A stretch of DNA of 10,201 bases from Streptomyces sp. WM6378 (GTDB taxonomy: Bacteria; Actinomycetota; Actinomycetes; Streptomycetales; Streptomycetaceae): contig NZ_LGDD01000050.1 in the NCBI RefSeq assembly GCF_001279695.1, forward strand, positions 1-10,201. The letters are read 5' to 3'. Both the position numbers and the translations under genes were made by a program. Under the pieces are notes generated by a model. That model searched no databases. It had not been told where the DNA came from and was given only the letters and a program-made list of their open reading frames with translations. Within the stretch, counting starts at the first letter, position 1; each line of letters starts with the position of its first letter. Of the stretch, positions 1 to 6,572 are shown piece by piece.

Positions 1-78
1 CGCACCCAGATCACCACTCGAACCCTCGGTGCTCTTCCCCAGATCGGACAGAGTCGTGGACCCCATGTCGAACTTCAC
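1..78 (-). CDS. WXG100/Esx-like protein, left copy (partial, 5' end only)
   Basis: Only the first 26 codons are in the window; the gene continues beyond base 1. It starts at GTG (complement of 76-78) with a G-rich ribosome site (GGGGG) seven bases upstream. The peptide begins VKFDMGSTTLSDLGKST and continues to SSGDLGA. This resembles, from memory, the N-termini of small Streptomyces WXG100/ESAT-6-like proteins, which are about 100 residues long, form helical hairpins and are typically linked to type VII secretion. The diagnostic WXG turn is not in view, so the family call rests on N-terminal resemblance alone. The stretch is identical, base for base, to the right-hand copy at 10124-10201. An internal ATG at codon 5 is an alternative start. 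The gene lies downstream of the acetyltransferase gene on the same strand but has its own promoter-like sequence. Confidence 0.5.
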   Translation of the reverse strand, partial: MKFDMGSTTLSDLGKSTEGSSGDLGA

Positions 79-99
79 GCACACACCCCCGTAATCGTC
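1..99. repeat. Perfect 99-bp inverted repeat, left arm
   Basis: Bases 1-99 are the exact reverse complement of 10103-10201. Identity stops abruptly at base 100 (C, where the other copy would give A). It covers the first 26 codons of the Esx-like gene plus 21 bases upstream, including the ribosome site. The outer end cannot be seen because the window stops. Confidence 0.98.
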
Positions 100-173
100 C
101 ATTGCCGTAACCGCTCGCAGTACCAGTTCCAGTACCCGCGAACCGCCACACGTGCCTCGTGCGACGACTTACA

Positions 174-202
174 TGTCTATCGAACGCGTGTCGCAGGTGC
201 AA
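174..202 (-). promoter_or_regulatory. Putative promoter of the left Esx-like gene
   Basis: On the minus strand, TTGCAC (197-202) and TAGACA (174-179) are separated by 17 bases, resembling an HrdB-type -35/-10 pair. The same layout occurs upstream of the right-hand copy (TTGCGT, 17 bases, TAGAAA) inside a 38-base block with 31 matches, while the leaders below it have diverged. Conservation of this block favours a real promoter. The predicted leader is about 90 bases. Confidence 0.5.
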
Positions 203-223
203 CGCGCTTCCGTCGCAGGTTTG

Positions 224-793
224 TCACCACAATTTGTCCACGGGGCCCGGGTGCAGGGCGATGCGTGCGGCCCGGAACGAGGGTGCGGCAGCACGGGACT
301 TCGCGGTGAAGAACCTGGCCAGGGTGACTTTGTCGAACCCCGGACGGTCGCTCGGGAAGGGGTCGTCGGGCGTGCCGCCGACCAGAACCGTCCCCGGCAG
401 CACCTGCCAGCCCGCACCTTCGTAGAACCCGGCGAGCGGGCGGTCGCAGGTGAACAGGCCGAGGTCGAGCCCGTACGAGGGCATCGCCTCGCGGGCCGCG
501 CTCACCAGGCGGTGCCCGTGCCCCTGCCCGCGAGCGGCCCGTCGCGTGACCACCGTGCTGAGCCCGCCCGCGCGCAACCTGACGCCCGCGTGCTCGATGT
601 CCTTGCGCAGGATGTCCAGCGCGGCGAGCACGACGCCGTCCTCGACGAGCAGCATCGACAGCGGGTCGAGCGCCGGGTCGTGGCTCAGCCCGCTGCTCGG
701 TACGTCCGACGGCCAGGCCTCGTCCTGAAGGGCGAGCACCTGGTCGCGCAGCGGGGGCGGGGTGTCCGCCTCGGGGTAGGTCAGGATCGGCAT
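224..793 (-). CDS. GNAT-family N-acetyltransferase
   Basis: This 189-residue protein would transfer an acetyl group from acetyl-CoA to an amine; the substrate is unknown. The GNAT motif A is clear: LSTVVTRRAARGQGHG at residues 78-93, with RGQGHG as the pyrophosphate-binding R/Q-x-x-G-x-G/A loop. It is followed by a helix (HRLVSAAREAM) and a motif B-like stretch, LGLFTCDRPLAGFYEGAGW (111-129), with the Tyr typical of the GNAT catalytic region. The FTCDR...FY..AGW layout is reminiscent of aminoglycoside 2'-N-acetyltransferases, but that does not establish resistance. The ATG at 793 is the first plausible start after the preceding gene; its ribosome site (GCGGG) is weak. An Arg/Ala-rich tail of about 20 residues follows the GNAT core. 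It is followed on the same strand by the left Esx-like gene, 145 bases further on. Confidence 0.88.
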   Translation of the reverse strand: MPILTYPEADTPPPLRDQVLALQDEAWPSDVPSSGLSHDPALDPLSMLLVEDGVVLAALDILRKDIEHAGVRLRAGGLSTVVTRRAARGQGHGHRLVSAAREAMPSYGLDLGLFTCDRPLAGFYEGAGWQVLPGTVLVGGTPDDPFPSDRPGFDKVTLARFFTAKSRAAAPSFRAARIALHPGPVDKLW

Positions 794-882
794 CCCGCGA
801 TTATGAACTCGGTCGCCCGGCCCGTCGCCCCGCCGGTCGAAACCACCTCCCCCGTCCCCCCGGCACTGGTGGAGGGCGACCC

Positions 883-1068
883 TCACCGGTCGAAGACGAA
901 GAACAGCCCCGCCGCCACCAGGGCCACACCTCCCGCCAGCGCGGCGATCAGCGTCGAGGACGTCAGGAGGTAGACGCCCCCGATGCTCGCCGTCACGCCG
1001 TTGACGAGGGCCACGACCTCCGTCGGGCTGGGGTGCTTCGGGTGTGCGGTACCGCTCCTGCGCCTCAT
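883..1068 (-). CDS. Small two-helix membrane protein
   Basis: This 61-residue protein is not recognised as a named family. After a basic, polar N-terminus (MRRRSGTAHPKHP) there are two hydrophobic segments, about residues 18-36 and 39-59, separated by a short polar turn (LTSS). It ends in FDR. That layout fits a small hairpin integral-membrane protein. The ATG has a purine-rich site (AGAGAGG) about ten bases upstream. It reads on the minus strand towards the acetyltransferase gene, 89 bases away, and diverges from the ECF sigma gene at 1264. Codon use is typical of the region. Function is unknown; proteins of this shape are common in Streptomyces and often serve as membrane partners or stress-related peptides, which is only context. 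Confidence 0.65.
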   Translation of the reverse strand: MRRRSGTAHPKHPSPTEVVALVNGVTASIGGVYLLTSSTLIAALAGGVALVAAGLFFVFDR

Positions 1069-1220
1069 CGCTGTCCGACCTCTCTGCGGGGATATGCCAG
1101 AAAGGGGCGGCGAGGCCGTTCGGCGTGCAACCCGGGCAGGAGAGGGCCAACTACCGCTCCGCATAAGGGAGTTGGGAAAGGGGGAGCGCGCCGCGCGACT
1201 CGTTGCACGGATCCGGTCCC

Positions 1221-1240
1221 TCACCCCCCTTAATGGGTGA
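1221..1240. promoter_or_regulatory. Inverted repeat in the leader of the ECF sigma gene
   Basis: TCACCC (1221-1226) and GGGTGA (1235-1240) form a 6-bp inverted repeat with an 8-base, AT-containing centre (CCCTTAAT). It lies just upstream of the ribosome site of the sigma gene and could be an operator or short hairpin. No convincing -35/-10 pair is seen around it. Confidence 0.3.
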
Positions 1241-1250
1241 CCGACCATCG

Positions 1251-1257
1251 AGGAGGT
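1251..1257 (+). promoter_or_regulatory. Ribosome binding site fixing the sigma gene start
   Basis: AGGAGGT is a near-perfect Shine-Dalgarno sequence, six bases before GTG 1264. It excludes the earlier in-frame GTG at 1237, which would place this site inside the coding sequence. Confidence 0.85.
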
Positions 1258-1263
1258 GGCTGC

Positions 1264-1854
1264 GTGAGCCCCCTTGCACCCCATGGGGCCATTCCCGCCG
1301 GGCTGGTGGACTGCGTGGACTACGACGACTTCTTCCGCGTGGAGTTCCCGAGGACCGTCCGCTACCTGAGGCGGGCCGGAGCCGCCTTCGAGGAGGCCGA
1401 GGACGCGGCGCAGGAGGCCATGAGGGAACTCTGGTCCGCCTGGCCGACGCGCACCCACCCCGTCGGCTGGGTCCGCGTGGTCGCCTTGCACGCGTACCTC
1501 AAGAAGGCCGAGCGCGACCGCAAGCGCGTCGCGCTGGAGGCGAAGAACGCGCGCCTGGCCACCCCCGCGCACCAGCCCCGCGCCGAACCGGACGAGTGGG
1601 CGGACATGGTCCGGACTCTGCGCCAACTCCCGCTCAAGCAGCGCGAAGTCCTCGCCCTGGCCCTGGACGGCTACGGGACGGACGAGATCGCCGCACTCCT
1701 CGGCATGAAGCCGGGCACCGTCCGCAGCAACCTGCGCCACGCCCGCGACGCCCTGAAGGCCTTTCTGGAGAGCAGCGCCGAGGGGCCCGCGCCAAGAGGC
1801 CCCGTACCCCCGCCCCGCCAACGAGAAGGAGGTCCGCATGTCCAGCAGGGATGA
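1264..1854 (+). CDS. ECF-type RNA polymerase sigma factor
   Basis: This 196-residue protein has a sigma region 2 at about residues 20-87 (YDDFFRVEFPRTVRYLRRAG, then the acidic EEAEDAAQEAMRELW helix and a tryptophan-containing 2.3/2.4 stretch HPVGWVRVVALHAYLKKAERDR). Region 4 is at about 115-168 (LRQLPLKQREVLALALDGY, then the helix-turn-helix TDEIAALLGMKPGTVRSNLRHARDALKAF). Both DNA-contact domains are intact and the length is normal for an ECF sigma factor. The linker and the last 25 residues are Pro/Ala-rich. The GTG start is fixed by a strong ribosome site. The end overlaps the next gene by 17 bases, so the two are probably translationally coupled. No zinc-type or membrane anti-sigma factor follows; the partner is an unrecognised soluble protein. 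The target promoter is unknown. Confidence 0.92.
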   Translation: MSPLAPHGAIPAGLVDCVDYDDFFRVEFPRTVRYLRRAGAAFEEAEDAAQEAMRELWSAWPTRTHPVGWVRVVALHAYLKKAERDRKRVALEAKNARLATPAHQPRAEPDEWADMVRTLRQLPLKQREVLALALDGYGTDEIAALLGMKPGTVRSNLRHARDALKAFLESSAEGPAPRGPVPPPRQREGGPHVQQG

Positions 1855-2584
1855 GCAGGGACTCACGACGAGCCGGACCCGCCCCAAGACCCAGCCGCCG
1901 ACAGACGGCCTGCTCCAGCTGCATCCGACCTTCGAACGGTTCCTGCGGGCCGTCGACGACGAGGTGGAGACCAGGATCACCGAGGACGAGATCGAGCGGA
2001 GGCTGAGCCGGATCAAGGAGGCGAGGCCCCCGCGCGAGGCGCCCCCCGAGCGGATCGCGTCCCAGGAGCTGGCCGCCCGCGAGCAGTGGGCCGCGTACGG
2101 CTACCACGTCGTACGGCTCTGGCTGGCCGGCCTTGCGGCCTCAACAGGCGGACAGGCGGCGGCACTTGGGCTCACGCTGGACGACGTCGACCCGCTTGCC
2201 GTCGAGACCGTGGCCCGCGCGGTGAACAGCTTCCGCGACCAGGCCGTACGAGCGGACCGCGTGCCGCGCCCGGCGGACGCCGGACCCGAGCAGCGGGTGG
2301 CGTTCCTCGTCGAATGCGTACGCCATCTGCCTGACGCCCAGCGCAGCCGCCGGCTCATGGGCGAGCACATTCCGTACGACGAGTTCGAGGACGAGGGCGC
2401 GGTGGAGATCGTCCAGGCGCTGTACGGGTGTGTGGCTCCGGGCCGGGCGGACGCGCTGCGCCGAGTCGGCGGTGAGGAGGACTGGCCCGGCCAGACCGAG
2501 GAGGTCATCGCGCTCACGCCGGTCGCGATCCGGGCCGCAGCCCAGCGCTACCCCGAAGTCGTGGACCCCACCGTCATGCCCTGA
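1838..2584 (+). CDS. Hypothetical soluble protein coupled to an ECF sigma factor
   Basis: This 248-residue protein is not recognised. It begins at ATG after a very strong ribosome site (AAGGAGGT, 1826-1833) that lies inside the end of the sigma gene. It is charged, mostly helical in character, has no signal peptide or membrane segment, and lacks the H-x3-C-x2-C motif of zinc anti-sigma factors. Residues about 28-62 (FERFLRAVDDEVETRITEDE onwards) look like an amphipathic, possibly coiled helix. A second block around 90-110 (YGYHVVRLWLAGLAA) is the most hydrophobic. The C-terminal part is rich in Glu, Asp and Arg. Its position suggests a regulator or partner of the sigma factor, possibly a soluble anti-sigma factor, but nothing in the sequence proves this. 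The 3' end is the first unit of a degenerate tandem repeat. Confidence 0.8.
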   Translation: MSSRDEQGLTTSRTRPKTQPPTDGLLQLHPTFERFLRAVDDEVETRITEDEIERRLSRIKEARPPREAPPERIASQELAAREQWAAYGYHVVRLWLAGLAASTGGQAAALGLTLDDVDPLAVETVARAVNSFRDQAVRADRVPRPADAGPEQRVAFLVECVRHLPDAQRSRRLMGEHIPYDEFEDEGAVEIVQALYGCVAPGRADALRRVGGEEDWPGQTEEVIALTPVAIRAAAQRYPEVVDPTVMP

Positions 2585-2667
2585 ACCGCCACCCGGAAGC
2601 CGTGGATCCCACCTCCGACCCCTGAACCGCTATCCCGAACCGACGGCCCCACCTGCATGCCCTGAAC
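2546..2667 (+). repeat. Three degenerate 41-base tandem repeats at a gene's 3' end
   Basis: Units at 2546-2586, 2587-2627 and 2628-2667 (41, 41 and 40 bases) share the pattern CGC-Y-A-Y-CC...GAA...GG..CCCACC...CCCTGAAC. The first two match at 32 of 41 positions. Unit 1 encodes the last residues of the preceding gene (RYPEVVDPTVMP) and its stop. Unit 2 repeats a similar peptide (RHPEAVDPTSDP) and a stop in another frame. Unit 3 has lost one base and the stop. The repeats fill most of the gap before the ROK gene at 2696. Confidence 0.75.
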
Positions 2668-2695
2668 TGAACCGCCGCCCCGCGCAAGGTGAGAC

Positions 2696-3751
2696 ATGAA
2701 CGCGAACGACGACGCCACAGTGCGGCAGATACTGCGCCGCAGCTACGAACTCGACCACGGGGACTTCGCGATCGGCATCGAGGTCCAGCCCTACAAGCTC
2801 GTGGGGGTCCTCGCCGAGACCGACGGAAGAGTGGTGGCACGTTCGCGCCGGGACCTGACCGACATGAAGCCGGGCGAGGTCGTCAAGCACGCGGCGGAGC
2901 TGGCCGGGCAGCTGGTGGCCGCCCGGCTGGGCCGCGGGTTCCCGAGGAGCAGGCTCTGTCTAGGCGTGCAGGTCGGCGGTCCCGTCGATCCGGACACCGG
3001 CACCGTCCTGCACCTCGTGAACGCGCCCGACGACCGGGGCAAGGACCGGCCGCCGCCCTACGAATGGGTGGACTTCCCGCTGGGACCCCAGCTCGCCGCC
3101 GCGTTCGGCTGCGCCACCGCCCTGGAGAACGACGCGCACGCCTTCGCGGCGTACGAGCAGCGGCTGGGCGTGGGCGGCGCGTGCGCGACGTTCGCGGTCG
3201 TCCTGATCCGCGACGGCGTGGGCGCGGGCGTGGTCGTACGGCGTCAACGGCTGGCCGTGCCCATGGAGTTCGGGCACTTCCAGGTGTGGCCGCGCGGCCG
3301 GGACTGCGACTGCGGGATGCGCGGCTGCATCGAGAGCCAGCTCGGCAACCGGGCGCTGACCGCCGTGGTCAAGGAGCGCACCGGCCGCGAGCTGGACGGC
3401 CTGGAGGCGGCGATCGCGCTCGCCGACGGCGGCACCGCGCAGGCCCCGGAGGCGATCGCCGCCTTCCGCAAGGCGGGCGTCTCGCTGGCCCGGGGCATCG
3501 CCACGCTGCTCACCACGTTCGGCCCGAGCCGGATCGTCATCTACGCCGCCGAGGGCCTCATCAGCGACGGGCCCGGCCGCCGCGCCGCGAACGCCTTCCT
3601 GCACGCGCTGCGGAACGTCCCCGAGCACACCTTCCAGACAACCCGGAAATGTCTCATCGTCACCAAGCCGCTGGACGCCGTACGGGGTGCGCAGGGCGCC
3701 GCTCTGATCGCGCTGCAGAACTGCTTCGGCGTCCAGCTCCAACCCCGCTAG
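2696..3751 (+). CDS. Divergent ROK-family protein, probable sugar sensor or pseudokinase
   Basis: This 351-residue protein has the ROK fold without an N-terminal DNA-binding domain. The ROK zinc site is complete: EFGH (191-194) followed by CDCGMRGC (204-211). The catalytic Asp region ALENDAHAF (143-150) and the glycine loop DGVGAG (173-178) are also kept. Two ATP-contact motifs look lost: the phosphate-1 motif D-x-G-G-T-K is replaced by EVQPYK (29-34), and the GGG of the adenosine motif is replaced by AAE (IVIYAAEGLI, 280-289). In the neighbouring canonical kinase both are intact. Known ROK proteins are sugar kinases or sugar-responsive repressors; this one fits a sugar-binding sensor or regulatory subunit, though weak kinase activity cannot be excluded. 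The ATG is preceded by AAGGTGAG. It lies 111 bases after the sigma partner gene and 11 bases before the ROK kinase gene. Confidence 0.85.
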   Translation: MNANDDATVRQILRRSYELDHGDFAIGIEVQPYKLVGVLAETDGRVVARSRRDLTDMKPGEVVKHAAELAGQLVAARLGRGFPRSRLCLGVQVGGPVDPDTGTVLHLVNAPDDRGKDRPPPYEWVDFPLGPQLAAAFGCATALENDAHAFAAYEQRLGVGGACATFAVVLIRDGVGAGVVVRRQRLAVPMEFGHFQVWPRGRDCDCGMRGCIESQLGNRALTAVVKERTGRELDGLEAAIALADGGTAQAPEAIAAFRKAGVSLARGIATLLTTFGPSRIVIYAAEGLISDGPGRRAANAFLHALRNVPEHTFQTTRKCLIVTKPLDAVRGAQGAALIALQNCFGVQLQPR

Positions 3752-3762
3752 GAGCACACCGC

Positions 3763-4773
3763 ATGGGCTCTTCCCCCACCCCCGACGAGCGCCCCGTTCG
3801 CTCCATCGGGCTCGATGTCGGAGGCACGAAGATCGCGGCCGGAGTAGTGGACGACAGGGGGCACGTCATCGAACGCGTACGGCAGGTGCCCTGCCCGGCG
3901 GACGATCCCGAGGCCGTGCTGCGGACCGTCTCGCGGATCGTCGACCGACTCCGCGACCGTCACCGGGGCGTGGTCTCCCTCGGCGTCGGGGCGGCCGGGC
4001 TTGTCAGCTGGCCCGAGGGCCGCATCCGGACCGCCCCCAACAACGCCTACCGCGACCTGCCGTTCCGCCGGATGCTGGAGGACTCCACGGGGCTGCCGAC
4101 CGTGGTCGACAACGACGCCAACGCCGCGTGCTGGGCCGAGTACCGCCTGGGCAACAGCGCGTCGTACATGGCGTTCGTGACCGTCGGTACGGGTGTGGGC
4201 GGCGGGCTAGTCCTCGACGACCGGCTCTTCCGCGGCCGGACCGGCATCGGCACCGAACTCGGCCACATGATCGTCGACCCGCACGGCGGGACGCGCTGCG
4301 GCTGCGGCACGATCGGATGCCTCGAACCGCTCGCGTCCGGCCCGGCACTCGGCCGCTACGGCAGCGCGGCCGCCGCCGCCGACCCCACCGGCCTGCTCGC
4401 GACCCTCGCCGGCGACCCGTCCAGGGTGACCGGCGAAACAGTTTCGGCGGCCGCCCGCTCCGGCGACCCCACGGCCCGCGCCCAACTGGCCCTGCTGGGC
4501 CACTGGTTGGGCATCGGGATCGCGACTCTGGTCAATCTCTTCGACGTCGAACTGGTCGTGATCGGCGGCGGCGTGGCCGACGCGGGCGACACACTCCTGG
4601 CCCCGACCCGCCGCAGCTTCGAGAGCTACGTCACCGCCCGCGGCCACCGCGAACTCCCGCCCATCAGGCCCAGCTTGCTCGGCCCCGGCGCGGGTTGGAT
4701 CGGCGCGGCACTGCTCGCGCTGGACGCCTACGAGGAGAGCGCGCTGCGTGGCAGCCGCGCTGCCCTCAACTAA
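3763..4773 (+). CDS. ROK-family sugar kinase (glucokinase-like)
   Basis: This 336-residue cytoplasmic kinase would phosphorylate a hexose, probably glucose or a related sugar, with ATP. All ROK motifs are present: phosphate-1 LDVGGTK (17-23), catalytic VDNDANAA (115-122) with Asp118, the glycine loop TVGTGVGGG (140-148), ELGH (165-168), zinc cysteines CGCGTIGC (179-186), and the adenosine motif VVIGGGV (265-271). The length is close to that of known Streptomyces glucokinases of this family, slightly extended at both ends. The ATG at 3763 has AGGAG eight bases upstream, only 11 bases after the previous gene, so the two ROK genes are almost certainly cotranscribed. The exact sugar cannot be read from the sequence; N-acetylglucosamine, mannose or allose kinases of the same family are alternatives. 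Confidence 0.92.
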   Translation: MGSSPTPDERPVRSIGLDVGGTKIAAGVVDDRGHVIERVRQVPCPADDPEAVLRTVSRIVDRLRDRHRGVVSLGVGAAGLVSWPEGRIRTAPNNAYRDLPFRRMLEDSTGLPTVVDNDANAACWAEYRLGNSASYMAFVTVGTGVGGGLVLDDRLFRGRTGIGTELGHMIVDPHGGTRCGCGTIGCLEPLASGPALGRYGSAAAAADPTGLLATLAGDPSRVTGETVSAAARSGDPTARAQLALLGHWLGIGIATLVNLFDVELVVIGGGVADAGDTLLAPTRRSFESYVTARGHRELPPIRPSLLGPGAGWIGAALLALDAYEESALRGSRAALN

Positions 4774-4793
4774 GTTATGAAAAGGTGGAGTTG

Positions 4794-5417
4794 ATGATGC
4801 CGGAGGATGCGCATCAGCAGTGGAGGAAATTCAACGACGGGGTCAACTGGACCAACCATGCCGTGGGCGCGACGCAGAAACTGAGGTACGGGCAACTGGA
4901 CGACCTGGGCCTGGTGGTGGCCCGGCCGGGCCGTGAGGCCGCGTTCAAACGCCTCGGCGCCGTCAGCGAGGGCCTGGGGCGTCTGGGAAACGTGGTGAAT
5001 GTCAGCGTTTGTTCCAAGGCCCAGTGGGACCGGGACGAGGGGGAGCGGCCCGAGATGGGGACGGTCGAACACGGCACGCGGTGTGCGTACCGGGGTGTCG
5101 TCGTCGGCGGCGCGGGTGTGCTGGGCGGCGAGCTCGGGACCGCCGCGGGCTCCGCTCTGGCCCTCGCTCTGGCCGGCGCCTACTCGGCGTCCATCGCCGG
5201 CGCCGCCGCCGGAACCGCGGTCGCCCCCGGTCCCGGCACCGTCGTGTGCGGCGTGGTCGGCGGCATCATCGGCGGTGTCGCCGCGGGCATGGGAGCGTCG
5301 AAGGTCGCCGACCTGCTCGTCGACGACACCATCGACGCCGTCGGCTCCGGCGCCACGGCGGCGGCCGGCCGCCTCAAGAAGGGGCTGAGCGCGGTACGAA
5401 CCCGCTTCAGCCGCTGA
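4794..5417 (+). CDS. Glycine-zipper-rich, membrane-seeking hypothetical protein
   Basis: This 207-residue protein is not recognised. The first 100 residues are soluble and polar, with two tryptophans near the start (QQWRKFNDGVNW). Residues about 101-143 and 148-168 are Gly/Ala/Val-rich and hydrophobic, with repeated G-x3-G spacing (GVVVGGAGVLGGELGTAAGS; CGVVGGIIGGVAAGMG). That fits membrane insertion or oligomerising glycine zippers. A short basic tail follows (RLKKGLSAVRTRFSR). No cleavable signal is seen. The ribosome site AAAGGTGGAG (4781-4790) serves either of two adjacent ATGs at 4794 and 4797. It lies 20 bases after the kinase gene and overlaps the end of the opposing DUF397 gene by 11 bases. 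It could be a pore-forming or membrane-associated protein, or a secreted effector; this is conjecture. Confidence 0.75.
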   Translation: MMPEDAHQQWRKFNDGVNWTNHAVGATQKLRYGQLDDLGLVVARPGREAAFKRLGAVSEGLGRLGNVVNVSVCSKAQWDRDEGERPEMGTVEHGTRCAYRGVVVGGAGVLGGELGTAAGSALALALAGAYSASIAGAAAGTAVAPGPGTVVCGVVGGIIGGVAAGMGASKVADLLVDDTIDAVGSGATAAAGRLKKGLSAVRTRFSR

Positions 5418-5721
5418 TCCGCCCGGCCTCTTCCCAACCCAGGAAAGCCGTCCACGCGCGGGGAGCGACGGAGAAGGAGGGCCCGTCACTCACTTTCGAG
5501 TCCCGGACGTGGACGGCTTGGGGGCAGGTGGCCACCTCTACGCAGTCGCCGCCGCCACTGTCGCTGTACGAGGACTTGTGCCAGGGGAGGGCTACCTCTA
5601 CGCATTGCCCGCCGCTGTCGCTGCTGTACGACGACTTGCGCCAGGCGATGGCCGCCTCTATGCACTCACCACCGCTCGCGTTGCTGTAGCTGGACTTGAA
5701 CCACCGCAGGGTGTTGCTCAT
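5407..5721 (-). CDS. DUF397-domain protein with three tandem repeats
   Basis: This 104-residue protein is the usual small partner of WhiJ-like XRE regulators in actinomycetes. It has three copies of the DUF397 signature W-x-K-S-S-Y-S...GG-x-C-(V/I)-E, starting near residues 7, 27 and 47, exactly 20 residues apart. The last copy continues into the normal DUF397 end: VEVATCPQAVHVRDSK (62-76) followed by SFSVAPRAWTAFL. Most family members have one full domain or one extra N-terminal half. The ATG (complement of 5719-5721) overlaps the stop of the regulator gene as ATGA, so translation is probably coupled, and GGGAG lies upstream. Partners of this type are reported to modulate the regulator, in some cases as antitoxin-like pairs; the role here is inferred. 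Confidence 0.9.
   Translation of the reverse strand: MSNTLRWFKSSYSNASGGECIEAAIAWRKSSYSSDSGGQCVEVALPWHKSSYSDSGGGDCVEVATCPQAVHVRDSKVSDGPSFSVAPRAWTAFLGWEEAGRISG
5532..5711 (-). repeat. Three 60-base tandem repeats inside the DUF397 gene
   Basis: Units at 5532-5591, 5592-5651 and 5652-5711 have an exact 60-base period. They share on the plus strand CCTCTAYGCA near the start and a GTA...GACTTG block near the end, with several third-position differences between units. They encode the three SSYS repeats and indicate duplication within the gene. Confidence 0.85.
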
Positions 5722-6554
5722 CTCTGATCTCCCGCCAACTGCTCGATGAGGCCCAGTGAAGTGCGAGGATCCAGGGCCTGCGACTGGATCTTCGCGTAGC
5801 GCTGGGCGAGCGTACTCACTTTTCGTGGGTCGGTGATCAGCAGGCTCTCGCCTTGCACTTCCAGGAAGCCGAGACGATCGTGCTCCATGGTCTCCATGAG
5901 GTTCATCGTGCCCCGGTCGCCTGAATGCTCGCCACTCAACCCACAATCCATGGGCAGTACTTGGAGTGTCACGTTACGCCGACGTCCGCACTCCACGAGA
6001 TGCAGCATCTGTCGACGCATTACCTCCGGGCTGCCGATTACCCTCCTCAGTACTGACTCCTCCAGTACCAGCTCGATCAGTGCGACCGGGGTCCGGTCGA
6101 AGAGTGCTTTGCGTGCCATGCGAGCCTCTACCAGTTCTTCGACGCGTTGCTCGGGCCATGGCGGGTAGCCGCCGCCGATCAGCGCCCGGGCGTACTCCTC
6201 GGTCTGGAACAGGCCATGGACGATGAAGGTCACATACGGTCGCAACACCAGAGCCTTCTGCTCCAGCAGGACGTAGTCCTGGAACTGTGATGGGTACTTC
6301 TCCAGGCGCACCGGCACGCGGGCGCCCTCGAAGATCTCCAGCCCGTCGCCGAGGACCCGTTCCAGTTGAACCAGCATGTCGTCAGATGCGGGCTGGGCCA
6401 GCGTCTCCATCGCGCTTACCGCCGCACCGGAGAAGCCGAGCTGCTTCCCCAATTGCTCCTGCGTCCACCCCTTCCGTACGCGCAATTTGCGGGCCAGATT
6501 GGCCACCATCTGCGCTGTCGGTCCTGCCGTCGCCTTGTTTTCCGTTCGTGCCAT
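5718..6554 (-). CDS. XRE-family regulator with DUF5753 (WhiJ-like)
   Basis: This 278-residue transcription factor has a helix-turn-helix at about residues 18-70 (LARKLRVRKGWTQEQLGKQLGFSGAAVSAMET). It is followed by the long DUF5753 domain (about 85-275), recognised from YPSQFQDYVLLEQKA, the conserved FIVHGLFQTEEYARALI, EARMARKALFD, ELVLEESVLRRVIGS and NVTLQVLPMDCGLSGEHSG. It acts on DNA in the cytoplasm. In Streptomyces such proteins, for example WhiJ and its paralogues, are paired with a DUF397 protein and affect development and antibiotic production. Here that partner gene follows with a 4-base ATGA overlap. The ATG at 6554 has GGAG about 11 bases upstream. A 10-bp tandem repeat just upstream is a candidate site for self-control. 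The gene is visibly lower in GC than its neighbours. Confidence 0.93.
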   Translation of the reverse strand: MARTENKATAGPTAQMVANLARKLRVRKGWTQEQLGKQLGFSGAAVSAMETLAQPASDDMLVQLERVLGDGLEIFEGARVPVRLEKYPSQFQDYVLLEQKALVLRPYVTFIVHGLFQTEEYARALIGGGYPPWPEQRVEELVEARMARKALFDRTPVALIELVLEESVLRRVIGSPEVMRRQMLHLVECGRRRNVTLQVLPMDCGLSGEHSGDRGTMNLMETMEHDRLGFLEVQGESLLITDPRKVSTLAQRYAKIQSQALDPRTSLGLIEQLAGDQR

Positions 6555-6572
6555 ATGCGATCACGCTCCGAC

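Noticed and set aside
224..1150. A longer version of the acetyltransferase starting near 1150
   Set aside because: The extra 119 residues are Arg/Gly/Pro-rich and overlap the small membrane protein gene; the GNAT protein begins naturally at ATG 793.
883..2016. A 377-residue minus-strand open frame opposite the ECF sigma gene
   Set aside because: Only its last 61 codons (883-1068) look like a protein; the rest is the high-GC shadow of the sigma and partner genes, with no sensible domains.
5532..5711. CRISPR-like repeat array
   Set aside because: The 60-base units are contiguous with no spacers and encode the SSYS repeats of a DUF397 protein.
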